The notes under the pieces are model-generated. The model had not been told where the DNA came from and did not search any database. It saw only the letters and a list, made by a program, of their open reading frames with translations. The translations under genes and the position numbers were made by a program. Shown piece after piece: positions 1 to 7,562 of a stretch of 64,000 nt of DNA (position 1 is the first letter of the stretch; each line of letters begins with the position of its first letter). Origin of the DNA: CALRWV02 sp943371965 (lineage in GTDB: Bacteria > Bacteroidota > JABWAT01); assembly GCA_943371965.1 (NCBI GenBank), contig CALRWV020000002.1:1-64000 (forward strand), written 5' to 3'.

Positions 1-134
1 CTTGCTTCGGACAAGCCTTTTTCGGACAATACTTTGGTAATCGCAGCGGTCAAGGTCGTTTTGCCGTGATCCACGTGACCGATTGTTCCAATGTTTAAGT
101 GAGGTTTCGAACGGTCGAATTTCTCTTTTGCCAT
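1..134 (-). CDS. tuf: Elongation factor Tu, N-terminal part (gene runs off the left edge)
   Basis: The reverse strand from 134 reads an ATG followed by the EF-Tu N-terminus, including the G1 GTP-binding loop GHVDHGKTTL near residues 19-28. EF-Tu carries aminoacyl-tRNA to the ribosome. Only about 44 codons are inside the window. An AGGAG ribosome binding site lies 8-12 bases upstream of the ATG. The gene directly follows four tRNA genes on the same strand, the same tRNA order as the classical thrU-tyrU-glyT-thrT-tufB locus, so cotranscription with the tRNAs is likely. The motif is unmistakable. Confidence 0.97.
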   Translation of the reverse strand, partial: MAKEKFDRSKPHLNIGTIGHVDHGKTTLTAAITKVLSEKGLSEA

Positions 135-197
135 CTCTTGAGTCTCCTATTGTAGAAGTTTAACTTGAACTGCAGTTATAAATAAAAAAATTAACAG

Positions 198-270
198 AGC
201 TTGCGACCGGGATCGAACCGGTGACCTCGTCCTTACCAAGGACGTGCTCTACCTACTGAGCTACGCAAGC
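198..270 (-). tRNA. tRNA-Thr (GGU anticodon)
   Basis: Reverse-strand cloverleaf with a 7-bp acceptor stem (264-270 pairing with 199-205), D arm, anticodon stem CGTCC/GGACG enclosing a loop with GGT, and a T arm with GTTCGATCC. The discriminator is U and CCA is not encoded. It is the last tRNA before tuf. Confidence 0.97.
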
Positions 271-359
271 AGGTTTTATTAAAGATTCAAACGTGTAGGT
301 TTTATTCAAACCAACCTCTAAGGGCAACGTTTAACCGTTAATTTACATTATGTTGAAAG

Positions 360-432
360 AGCGGGAGACGAGACTCGAACTCGCGACCAACAGCTTGGAA
401 GGCTGTGACTCTACCAACTGAGTTACTCCCGC
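360..432 (-). tRNA. tRNA-Gly (UCC anticodon)
   Basis: Reverse-strand cloverleaf with acceptor GCGGGAG pairing with CTCCCGC, anticodon stem ACAGC/GCTGT around loop CTTCCAA (anticodon TCC), and a T loop TTCGAGT. CCA is not encoded. Confidence 0.97.
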
Positions 433-444
433 TTGAAAATCCTG

Positions 445-527
445 TGCGCAGAGGAGGGTTCGAACCTCCGTACACTTGCGTGGGCAGATTTACAGTCTGC
501 TGCCATTAACCACTCGGCCATCTGCGC
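445..527 (-). tRNA. tRNA-Tyr (GUA anticodon)
   Basis: Reverse-strand class II tRNA with a long variable arm. The acceptor GCGCAGA pairs with TCTGCGC, the discriminator is A, and the anticodon stem GCAGA/TCTGC encloses CTGTAAA (anticodon GTA). CCA is not encoded. Confidence 0.97.
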
Positions 528-542
528 ATTTGAAAAAACCAG

Positions 543-615
543 AGCTGGCAATGGGACTCGAACCCGCAACCTACTGATTACAAATCAGTTGCTCTACCAA
601 TTGAGCTATGCCAGC
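543..615 (-). tRNA. tRNA-Thr (UGU anticodon)
   Basis: Reverse-strand cloverleaf with acceptor GCTGGCA pairing with TGCCAGC and anticodon stem ACTGA/TCAGT around TTTGTAA (anticodon TGT). It is the first tRNA of the four-tRNA + tuf cluster. Confidence 0.97.
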
Positions 616-688
616 AATTTGAGAAAGAGCACTGAAGTTCTGCAATCGTTTATAATAATATAAAATATCCCCTAAACTTCAGGGGCAA

Positions 689-719
689 CAAAGGTAAACG
701 ATAAAATTTTATTTTGCAA
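689..719 (-). promoter_or_regulatory. Bacteroidota-type promoter of the tRNA-tuf operon
   Basis: On the reverse strand, TTG (717-719) is followed by 20 bases and then TACCTTTG (689-696). This matches the TTG-N19/20-TAnnTTTG consensus of Bacteroidota housekeeping promoters. Transcription would start near 681 and give a leader of about 65 bases holding a small hairpin (CCCCT/AGGGG, 670-686) before tRNA-Thr(UGU). Confidence 0.75.
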
Positions 720-749
720 GTAGTCTATAAATTTTTTCCAACTAAAATT

Positions 750-1391
750 TCAGACGGCAGGATTTTCTGGTGTTTCGGGGTTATTTTTTCTCTTTAGATA
801 CCAGCGAACGATAAAAACTATTGCCACCATTACGATAAGTCCGGTAACAATCATAGCATAAGATTCAAGATAACCAGTTACTGCTCTCCAGTTTTCTCCC
901 AAAAGTGAACCCAGCCAAATCATCAGAGAATTCCAAAGAACTGCAGAAATAATTGAGAAAAAGATGGTTTTCAATAGATCCAGCTTTGCAACTCCAGCAA
1001 AAAGGGAAATTATGGCTCTGGTTCCGGCCAGGAAACGGTTTCCAACAATCAGCCAATATCCGTAAATGCCAAATGCTTTACTGACTTCCCTGATTCTTTC
1101 TTTAGGTAAAAACTTCATTTTGTGTTCAGAGAGAATGCTTTCTCCCAACCATCTTCCAACTCCATAAATATGAATAAAACCTAAAAATGATCCGATTGTA
1201 GAATATAAAAGTGCATTCGGGAAATCAATCAACCCCATTCCAACCAGATAACCGGCAAAAACAATCATCAAATCACCTGGAATTGGAGGAAATACATTTT
1301 CAAGATAAGCGACAACCATAATTGCCAGATAAATGTAAGTATCCTGTAAACTTGAAAGTTGAGAAATTAGGTCGTTAAAAAATTCTGTCAT
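750..1391 (-). CDS. DedA-family (VTT domain) inner membrane protein
   Basis: A 213-residue protein with several hydrophobic segments. It shows the DedA hallmarks: an acidic residue followed by FPPIPGD (residues 34-40), a glycine-rich Y-G-VGRWLG segment, and the second motif GNRFLAGTRAIISLFAG near the middle. DedA proteins are lipid scramblase or transporter-like proteins of the inner membrane, and some move undecaprenyl phosphate or phosphatidylethanolamine. The substrate here cannot be told. The C-terminus ends in a short basic tail. It lies downstream of ispD-ispF on the same strand with a gap of about 100 bases. The ATG at 1391 gives the usual family length. Confidence 0.9.
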   Translation of the reverse strand: MTEFFNDLISQLSSLQDTYIYLAIMVVAYLENVFPPIPGDLMIVFAGYLVGMGLIDFPNALLYSTIGSFLGFIHIYGVGRWLGESILSEHKMKFLPKERIREVSKAFGIYGYWLIVGNRFLAGTRAIISLFAGVAKLDLLKTIFFSIISAVLWNSLMIWLGSLLGENWRAVTGYLESYAMIVTGLIVMVAIVFIVRWYLKRKNNPETPENPAV

Positions 1392-1488
1392 TATTGAAAA
1401 GCCAATTGATTATGTTGAATGCCGGTTTTGAGAAGTTCTTGAAGTAAATGTTCCTGATTATCCCATCATTTGAATGAAAGTCTTTGAT

Positions 1489-1992
1489 TTATTTATTGTT
1501 TTCATTTTCCAGATAAATAAGACAGGTTGCATAGGATTCAAAACCTTCCTGTGCGCCTACAAATCCCAGTTTTTCAGATGTTTTACCTTTTATTCCAATC
1601 TGATCTTTTCGGATTTTGAGGATTCCACCAATTTTATCCTTCATTTCATCTATATATGGAAGCAGTTTCGGTTTATCACAAATAACAACCGAATCTATAT
1701 TGATTATAGAAACCTGATTTTTCGAAAGTTTTTCTGCAACTTTTTCCAATAAAACTAATGATGATATCCCTTTTATTGACTGATCATTATCAGGGAAAAG
1801 TTTACCGATATCGCCCAGATTTGCTGCACTCAAAAGTGCGTCGATAATTGCATGAAGTAAAATATCGGCATCTGAATGACCTAAAAGTCCAAGAGGGAAA
1901 TCAATTTTTACACCACCGATAATCAAATCGCGGTTTTCGACCAAACGGTGAACGTCATATCCAATTCCGGTTCTAAGCGACCGAATATCCAT
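1489..1992 (-). CDS. ispF: 2-C-methyl-D-erythritol 2,4-cyclodiphosphate synthase
   Basis: A 167-residue protein that closes CDP-ME 2-phosphate to MEcPP with release of CMP, in the non-mevalonate isoprenoid pathway. The zinc ligands are visible as DVH (Asp13, His15) and His47 in the GHSDADILLHA segment. The C-terminal region carries the KGKTSEKLGFVG nucleotide-binding segment typical of the family. The length matches the usual 155-170 residues. The start lies inside the end of ispD (20-base overlap), so the two are probably translationally coupled. Confidence 0.96.
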   Translation of the reverse strand: MDIRSLRTGIGYDVHRLVENRDLIIGGVKIDFPLGLLGHSDADILLHAIIDALLSAANLGDIGKLFPDNDQSIKGISSLVLLEKVAEKLSKNQVSIINIDSVVICDKPKLLPYIDEMKDKIGGILKIRKDQIGIKGKTSEKLGFVGAQEGFESYATCLIYLENENNK

Positions 1993-2668
1993 ATTTTTCC
2001 ACCAAAGCTTCCGCCACCATCAAATCTTCAGGCGTTGTAATTTTAAAGTTAAATGAACTTCCATCAATGATTTTAACCGGAACTCCCAGTTTTTCTGCAA
2101 AATAAACATCATCAGTACCAATTTCCGAACTGCTGTTAATTTCGTTCAGTACTTTTTGGGCAACTGATTTTGTGAAACCCTGAGGAGTTTGAGAAAGATA
2201 AAATTTTGAACGGTCTTCTGTCTTTTCCACCAAAAGTTGCGGTGTTGTTTTTTTAACGGTATCGCGGCATTTCACAGCAACTACAATTGCATCGAATTCA
2301 ATTAAACCATAAATGCAATTTTTTATTATTGATTGATTGATAAACGGTCTCGCTGCGTCATGAACGAGTATAATATCCGAAAACTTTAATGCTTCAGAAA
2401 TTCCATTTGCCACAGAATTCTGACGTTCTTTTCCTGATTCAACTATTGAAGCAGAAACAGAAAATTTATTGACAGTTGATTTTACTTCGCTGAAATAATC
2501 CGGGCGGGCAACAATCACGATATGATGAATTAAACCGGAATTGACAAAGTTGGAGATCGTAATTTCGAGGATGGATTTTTCTTTGATCTTGAGATATTGC
2601 TTGGGAGTTGATCCGCCAATCCGGGTTCCAACTCCACCTGCAACAATAACGGCGCAGACTTTTTTCAC
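1973..2668 (-). CDS. ispD: 2-C-methyl-D-erythritol 4-phosphate cytidylyltransferase
   Basis: A 231-residue cytidylyltransferase that joins MEP and CTP to form CDP-ME, the step two before IspF. The N-terminal nucleotide-binding loop AGGVGTRIG followed by TPKQY (residues 10-24) and the HDAARPF motif near residue 105 are diagnostic. The closing motif ITTPEDLMVAE is also conserved. It overlaps ispF by 20 bases, a common ispD-ispF arrangement. Full family length. Confidence 0.96.
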   Translation of the reverse strand: MKKVCAVIVAGGVGTRIGGSTPKQYLKIKEKSILEITISNFVNSGLIHHIVIVARPDYFSEVKSTVNKFSVSASIVESGKERQNSVANGISEALKFSDIILVHDAARPFINQSIIKNCIYGLIEFDAIVVAVKCRDTVKKTTPQLLVEKTEDRSKFYLSQTPQGFTKSVAQKVLNEINSSSEIGTDDVYFAEKLGVPVKIIDGSSFNFKITTPEDLMVAEALVEKYGYSVA

Positions 2669-2748
2669 CGAAAACTCTTAAGCTTGAATTGATTCCCTGA
2701 AATTGGGGAATTTGAATGCGTCAAGTAATCCGAAATTGAATGAACGGG

Positions 2749-2776
2749 GAGATTCCTCGTTTCTCTCGGAATGACA
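2749..2776. repeat. Partial copy of a GTCATTC/GAATGAC-type intergenic repeat
   Basis: The phrase GAGATTCCTCG, a short spacer, then CTCGGAATGACA lies between ispD and queA. It resembles one end of palindromic elements whose outer ends read TGTCATTC and GAATGACA. A fuller element of the same general type is at 25001-25113. Confidence 0.5.
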
Positions 2777-2789
2777 TGTCGAGATAAAC

Positions 2790-3827
2790 TCACAGAACCA
2801 ACATACAATCACCATAACTGAAGAAACGGTATTCTTCCTTGATGGCTTTTTTGTAGGCTTTCATCACGTAATCAAAATCGGCAAAAGCGGATACCAGCAT
2901 GACCAACGTACTTTCAGGCATGTGGAAGTTTGTAATCAAATGATTGACGATTTTGAACTCATAAGGAGGGAAAATAAACTTATCGGTCCAACCTTCATTT
3001 GCTTTTAAATGCCCGTCAGAAGTAACACTGGTTTCAAGAGAACGGACAGCAGTAGTTCCAACTGCAAAAATCTTCTTTTTATCGGCAGTTGCTTTGTTGA
3101 TAATGGTTGCAACTTCCGGTGAAATTCTGAAATATTCAGAATCCATGCGGTGTTTGGTTAAATCTTCAACTTCAACCGGTCGGAATGTTCCCAAGCCAAT
3201 ATGAAGCGTAATCGGAGCTATGATGACGCCTTTTTTCTTCAACGCTTCCAAAATATCTTTAGTAAAGTGAAGTCCTGCAGTTGGAGCAGCAACCGCTCCG
3301 ATATTCTGAGCATAAACGGTCTGATAATCGTTTTTGTCTTTTTCGGTTGCTTCACGACTGATATAAGGAGGAAGCGGAGTTGTTCCGATTTTCTCGATAA
3401 TATTGAAAAGATCATCGCCATCATACAAAAAGCGGATGGTTCTTCCTCTTGAAGTTGTATTATCGATAACTTCTGCAATTAGGTCATTTGAAAAATAGAT
3501 CTTGTTACCGATTCTTACTTTTCTTGCTGGATCAACTACAACATCCCACAATTTGTTTTTTCTGTCCAACTCACGGAGGAGAAAAACTTCAATTTTGGCA
3601 TCTGTCTTTTCTTTGGAACCGAACAAACGGGCAGGAAAAACCTTGGTATCATTGATAACCAATACGTCACCTTCATTGAAGTATGAGGTGATATCTTTAA
3701 AAACTTTATTTTCGATGGTTTTGGTGCTGCGGTTGAGAACCATCATTTTAGAGTGGTCTCTTTTTTCGAGCGGGTGCTCAGCAATTAAATGTTTGGGAAT
3801 ATTGAACTTGAAATCGGATAACTTCAT
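2790..3827 (-). CDS. queA: tRNA preQ1(34) S-adenosylmethionine ribosyltransferase-isomerase
   Basis: A 345-residue enzyme that moves the ribosyl part of SAM onto preQ1 at tRNA position 34, making epoxyqueuosine. Conserved family blocks are visible: DFKFNIPKHLIAEHPLEKRD at the N-terminus, the VINDTKVFPARLFG block, GAVAAPTAGLHFT, HIGLGTFRPV, and the C-terminal LITNFHMPESTL. The length fits the family. No other queuosine gene lies in the window. The ATG at 3827 directly precedes the conserved first block. Confidence 0.97.
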   Translation of the reverse strand: MKLSDFKFNIPKHLIAEHPLEKRDHSKMMVLNRSTKTIENKVFKDITSYFNEGDVLVINDTKVFPARLFGSKEKTDAKIEVFLLRELDRKNKLWDVVVDPARKVRIGNKIYFSNDLIAEVIDNTTSRGRTIRFLYDGDDLFNIIEKIGTTPLPPYISREATEKDKNDYQTVYAQNIGAVAAPTAGLHFTKDILEALKKKGVIIAPITLHIGLGTFRPVEVEDLTKHRMDSEYFRISPEVATIINKATADKKKIFAVGTTAVRSLETSVTSDGHLKANEGWTDKFIFPPYEFKIVNHLITNFHMPESTLVMLVSAFADFDYVMKAYKKAIKEEYRFFSYGDCMLVL

Positions 3828-4254
3828 GCAGCGACGCCTTTCATCGTGTTGAAATCGGATAGAACCGGAAATTCGTTTTGATGGTTTTGCGATGAATTAA
3901 TTCATTAAAAATACATTATTTAGCTGAAAAAGGCAAAGTTTGGCGCGAAACGGGGAAATGGGAGGCGGTGAAGACAGAAAACCGGAGACGGGAGACCGGC
4001 TTGAAAATATCTGATTGACTTTTTCGATGAAAGCAGGATTAATTCTAATTTGTTCATTACTTCTTTCAGTTTGTGGGAAATAACAGAGAATCAAATCTGG
4101 TAGATCGAAAATGTTTGGTTTATAGTTTTGGAATCTTTGGCAGAGGGACTTTCTTTCGGATTCGGTTTAACCAGAAACCTTTTTCCTCAGTTTGTCCATT
4201 TGGATAAGTTGGAAAAGACATTTGGGGATAAGTTTAAACTGAAAAGTTAATTAT
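3828..4254. other. 427-base gap without a supported gene
   Basis: Between queA and the lipoprotein gene. It holds one heptamer repeat (3974-4001). On the plus strand there is an open frame ending in TAA at about 4250 that reads like a protein C-terminus (AEGLSFGFGLTRNLFPQ and onward) but has no good start codon or ribosome binding site. It may be a gene remnant of unknown kind. No RNA gene was recognised. Confidence 0.5.
3974..4001. repeat. Heptamer tandem repeat (ACCGGAG-like, four units)
   Basis: Four consecutive 7-base units: ACAGAAA, ACCGGAG, ACGGGAG and ACCGGCT. Period 7 is clear although the units differ. It belongs to the group of degenerate heptamer repeats scattered over the window. 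Confidence 0.65.
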
Positions 4255-4731
4255 TCAATTTAATATTAATGAATCTATCAGTTCATTATAACGATTAGTG
4301 AAATTCGCTTTATTTGTTTTTGTTGAAATAATAAAGCTGGAATACTGTACTATTTTATCTCTACCTCCGACACCAAAATTTTGTGAGTAAATTTTCAATC
4401 GTTCATCGCTTGTCCTTCCCGAGTTAATCGGTATTCGTTTACCAAGAATAGAATCCTGAAGATAAAAGTAATTTACTTTATCAAACGAATGCATTCCTTC
4501 ATTTAAATTTGATGATGTTTTTAACAGTCCATTCTCAGGTATTTTATAAATTCTGACTGATTTTTCATATGGCAAGGCAGGAGAGAGGGAATCTGAGTGA
4601 ATTATTACAACTGGGCCTTGATAATTCATAGGGAATAAATACACTTCCTCTTCAAATTGCTTTTTTTGACATCCAATTATGAGTAAAATTAAACCAAATA
4701 ATTTCCACGTCTTTAACATTATATTCACCAC
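4255..4731 (-). CDS. Small lipoprotein, resembles DUF6843
   Basis: A 158-residue protein with a hydrophobic N-terminus and lipobox LIIGC, so it is predicted to be lipid-anchored after cleavage before Cys21. The mature part begins with a β-strand-like stretch (YLFPMNYQGPVVIIH) followed by YKIPENGLLKT. This resembles the DUF6843 family from memory, whose function is unknown. Two starts are possible, ATG at 4731 or at 4719. The lysine-containing n-region fits either. It stands alone between queA and the cyclase gene with non-coding stretches on both sides. Confidence 0.7.
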   Translation of the reverse strand: MVNIMLKTWKLFGLILLIIGCQKKQFEEEVYLFPMNYQGPVVIIHSDSLSPALPYEKSVRIYKIPENGLLKTSSNLNEGMHSFDKVNYFYLQDSILGKRIPINSGRTSDERLKIYSQNFGVGGRDKIVQYSSFIISTKTNKANFTNRYNELIDSLILN

Positions 4732-4919
4732 AATTATTTTGAACTCAGAATTTTTATTGGAATTGACTAATTAATATTTTGAGCAATAGCAAAAATTTTG
4801 TTACCAAAATATATAATCTATCTGTCAAAGGTTACCATTTCGTATCTACGATGAAAAATGAAGTAGATTTAAATAAGCACGATTAAACCCACTACCACAA
4901 TTGATTGCCACCTATCAAT

Positions 4920-6260
4920 TCAACTTTCAACTGATACAATATAAATATTCATTGGAACTGATTTGCCTCTGACCTGAATTGTTTTTTGTTCGGTTTTATG
5001 CTGCAATGGTTTTACATCCTTATAGACCGAATCTGAAATAATCAGTTGAGCTGAAAATTCTTTGCAGAGACTTTCAAGTCTTGATGCGATATTAACCGAA
5101 TCCCCGATTACTGTATATTCAATTCTGCTGGATTTCCCAATATTTCCCGCAAAAACATCACCATAATGAATTCCAATTCCCACCTTTATTTCTTCCAATT
5201 CTTTTGTTTTTCTGTAGGAGTTCATCAATTTGATTTTACGAAGAATACTCAATGAGGCATTTATTGCATTCCGATTATCTTCTCCTGTTTTTTCAGATGG
5301 GAAAGGAGTTCCGAAAGTTGCCATTACCGCATCTCCAATAAACTTATCAACCGTTCCTGAAAACTCGAAAATTGAATCAATTACCATTCCTCGGAATTCT
5401 GATAAAAACTCTGCCAATTCCTCTGGAGTCATTTTCTCAGACATGGAAGTAAACCCACGGATATCCAAAAACAAAATTGCTACCGGTATTCTTCTGCCTT
5501 CTTTTATTTTCTCAGGGTATTTTATAATGTCGTTTAAAATGTCAGGTGAAAAGTATCTTTCCAAGGTCAATTTTTCAGACTGGGTTTCAGCTATTTTTCT
5601 TACAAGTGCAACGGTTCGGTAAGTTGCATAAATCATGCAGACACCCAAACAAAGAAATAATAAAGGTTTTGTTATAAAGGCATCTGCTTCATTGACAGCG
5701 TTGGTTGTGATATATAAATACCAATCATTTGTTCCCGTAAAACCATGAGAAAACGAATAAATGATAATCCCAAAATACAAAATGAGGACAAGTATGATAA
5801 CATAAAATACCAGCGCAATCCGGAATAAAAGAAGTGTAATGGAAATGGGCAGAAGAAAATAAAGTATTACCGGATTTTTAATAAGAAATGCAGGATCGTT
5901 TTGTCCGCCAATCTGAAACCAGTAAATCAAAACAAAAAAGATAATGAAAACATCAAAAGTCACAGTCAGGAAATTAAAAAGCCGCGTGACAGTAGGGTTA
6001 TTCTTTTTCAGCGCAAAAAAGTGAATGACAGCAACGGTAAAATAGACAATGAGGGTGAAAACATTTGCATAAATTCCACCTCTGGTTTCCAATGTAAAAG
6101 CAAGATACATTACCGGAATGGCGTTCAGGAAAAAGAAAATAAAGCGGATTTTGTTGAGAAGTACAGATCCCTTATACTCTTCATCCAATAATAATTGTCT
6201 AACAGAATTCGAAGAAAAAGTGAAGTTTGCTACAGACCAGAGTTCTTTTAAAAACTTCAT
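4920..6260 (-). CDS. Membrane-anchored class III adenylate cyclase
   Basis: A 446-residue protein. The first ~220 residues hold about six hydrophobic segments (starting near residues 38, 68, 96, 131, 150 and 198), followed by a linker and a class III cyclase catalytic domain from about residue 258. Metal-binding aspartates lie in LFLDIRGF (Asp266) and FIGDAVMA (Asp310). Lys306 before that motif and Asp387 in VIGDSVNIASRLE fit ATP rather than GTP as substrate. It likely makes cAMP in response to a membrane signal. The start is 38 bases from the end of lpxK on the same strand, so it may share transcripts with lipid A genes. No cAMP receptor gene was seen nearby. Confidence 0.9.
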   Translation of the reverse strand: MKFLKELWSVANFTFSSNSVRQLLLDEEYKGSVLLNKIRFIFFFLNAIPVMYLAFTLETRGGIYANVFTLIVYFTVAVIHFFALKKNNPTVTRLFNFLTVTFDVFIIFFVLIYWFQIGGQNDPAFLIKNPVILYFLLPISITLLLFRIALVFYVIILVLILYFGIIIYSFSHGFTGTNDWYLYITTNAVNEADAFITKPLLFLCLGVCMIYATYRTVALVRKIAETQSEKLTLERYFSPDILNDIIKYPEKIKEGRRIPVAILFLDIRGFTSMSEKMTPEELAEFLSEFRGMVIDSIFEFSGTVDKFIGDAVMATFGTPFPSEKTGEDNRNAINASLSILRKIKLMNSYRKTKELEEIKVGIGIHYGDVFAGNIGKSSRIEYTVIGDSVNIASRLESLCKEFSAQLIISDSVYKDVKPLQHKTEQKTIQVRGKSVPMNIYIVSVES

Positions 6261-6298
6261 ATCACATCCATTTCTCGCTTATACTATTAAAGATGCAA

Positions 6299-7348
6299 TT
6301 AATTCTTTTCTTTTATACTTCTTATAATTCTTTCAATTAGAAGTTCATGTCCTTCTTTGACAATGATTTTTCCATTCAGATAAAATAGTTCGAATACCGT
6401 TTTAAAGCCATTCAACCGGTGGAAATCTTTAGCAGTTGTCAAAATCACTTGGGCATTCAATAATTTGCTGCTGTTATAAATTCCTGCCAAATCCTGTTCA
6501 GAGTAATCATGATGATCACCAAAAACTTTAAATTCCAAAATCTGAATCCCCAGTTTTTCAAGATCTGATTTAAATCTTTCCGGTTGCCCGATTCCACAAA
6601 AAACAACTGCAGTTTTTCCAGCAAGTTCAGATAAACTGACTGCTTTCTTTTCTTGAACTGAGTAAAATTCCTTTGGAACGAATTCTGTCCATAAATGAAG
6701 CTGATCTTGATAAGTTTTCCAGTCTGAGAATTTTTTAGTTGGTGCCGGATGATCCCACTTTGTCCACAATACAATATCGGCCCGTTTGATATTTTTCCAT
6801 GATTCCCTGAAAACACCGGAAGGTAATTGAAACTTCCATCCGGAAGCAGACCTGACATCCTGAACCGCAATGTCCAGATCACGGTGAAATTTACGGTGCT
6901 GCATTCCGTCATCCACCAGAATAAAATCAACCGCAACCTTACTGAGCAGTTCTGTTGCTGCTTCATACCGCGAATCACCAACTACGATCGAACTGTATTT
7001 TACTGATGAAGCCAGTTCGATGGGCTCATCACCGCCATTTGCTGCATCGGTCAGGATTTGACCTTCCCTTGCAACCCAAACTGTTCCTTTTGATTTTCTG
7101 CCGTATCCTCTTGAAACAATTCCAACTTTATATCCTCGTTCTGAAAGTTCATTGGCAATAAATGCGACCACTGGAGTTTTACCTGTTCCACCAACAGTCA
7201 AGTTTCCTATTGATATGACCGGAACATTTACTTTTTTCGGAGTTAGAATTTTGGAATCATAAAGGAAATTTTTAAAAGCAGAAACTACTGAATAAATCAG
7301 AGTCAGAGGAAGAAAAAGAATTGCCCAGGGTTTGGAGAAAGGGTACAT
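6299..7348 (-). CDS. lpxK: Tetraacyldisaccharide 4'-kinase
   Basis: A 349-residue inner membrane-associated kinase that phosphorylates the 4'-position of the lipid A disaccharide. An N-terminal hydrophobic anchor (about residues 9-28) is followed by the P-loop GGTGKTP (53-59). The conserved VDDGMQH segment near residue 140 and the LTTAKDFHRL motif near the C-terminus support LpxK. It lies downstream of lpxB on the same strand, separated by a 191-base repeat-filled spacer. Lipid A synthesis implies an outer membrane with LPS. Confidence 0.96.
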   Translation of the reverse strand: MYPFSKPWAILFLPLTLIYSVVSAFKNFLYDSKILTPKKVNVPVISIGNLTVGGTGKTPVVAFIANELSERGYKVGIVSRGYGRKSKGTVWVAREGQILTDAANGGDEPIELASSVKYSSIVVGDSRYEAATELLSKVAVDFILVDDGMQHRKFHRDLDIAVQDVRSASGWKFQLPSGVFRESWKNIKRADIVLWTKWDHPAPTKKFSDWKTYQDQLHLWTEFVPKEFYSVQEKKAVSLSELAGKTAVVFCGIGQPERFKSDLEKLGIQILEFKVFGDHHDYSEQDLAGIYNSSKLLNAQVILTTAKDFHRLNGFKTVFELFYLNGKIIVKEGHELLIERIIRSIKEKN

Positions 7349-7370
7349 GGGAAAATGATAATGTTAAATT

Positions 7371-7391
7371 TTGGATGTTGGATGTTGAATA
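7371..7391. repeat. Heptamer tandem repeat (TTGGATG family)
   Basis: Three 7-base units: TTGGATG, TTGGATG and TTGAATA, in the lpxK-lpxB spacer. The same family appears inverted at 33649-33669 as CATTCAA units. Confidence 0.65.
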
Positions 7392-7397
7392 TAAAAT

Positions 7398-7425
7398 CGT
7401 GATACGGCAGCCGTGATTCGTGAGA
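7398..7425. repeat. Heptamer tandem repeat (CGTGATA family)
   Basis: Four units of 7 bases: CGTGATA, CGGCAGC, CGTGATT and CGTGAGA. It sits 6 bases from the previous heptamer tract but has an unrelated unit sequence. Confidence 0.6.
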
Positions 7426-7501
7426 AAATCCCTCTCATTAATCCTCCCAAAGATTCTGGACAAGTTCTCCCACAGTGAGAGGAAAGAAACACAAACAACT
7501 T

Positions 7502-7529
7502 CAGCCAAAGGCTGATCAACTTTTGGCTG
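7502..7529. repeat. Short palindrome in the lpxK-lpxB spacer
   Basis: CAGCCAAA (7502-7509) and TTTGGCTG (7522-7529) are perfect inverted arms around a 12-base loop. It is one of several palindromes in intergenic DNA here, with no run of T to suggest a terminator. Confidence 0.55.
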
Positions 7530-7534
7530 AGACA

Positions 7535-7562
7535 ACTTGCTACTTGCCACTTACTACTTGCC
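7535..7562. repeat. Heptamer tandem repeat (ACTTGCC family) overlapping the lpxB stop
   Basis: Four units: ACTTGCT, ACTTGCC, ACTTACT and ACTTGCC. On the reverse strand they read GGCAAGT-type units and contain the lpxB stop TAG (7540-7542). The same family ends mtnA at 22544-22564. Confidence 0.75.

Noticed and set aside
433..663. 76-residue plus-strand open frame
   Set aside because: It lies across tRNA-Tyr and tRNA-Thr genes on the other strand and has no protein features.
4100..4254. Plus-strand open frame ending near 4250
   Set aside because: It reads like a C-terminal fragment, but there is no start codon with a ribosome binding site and no family was recognised; it may be a remnant.
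7272..7550. 92-residue minus-strand frame between lpxK and lpxB
   Set aside because: It is built from the repeat mosaic of the spacer and overlaps the start of lpxK.
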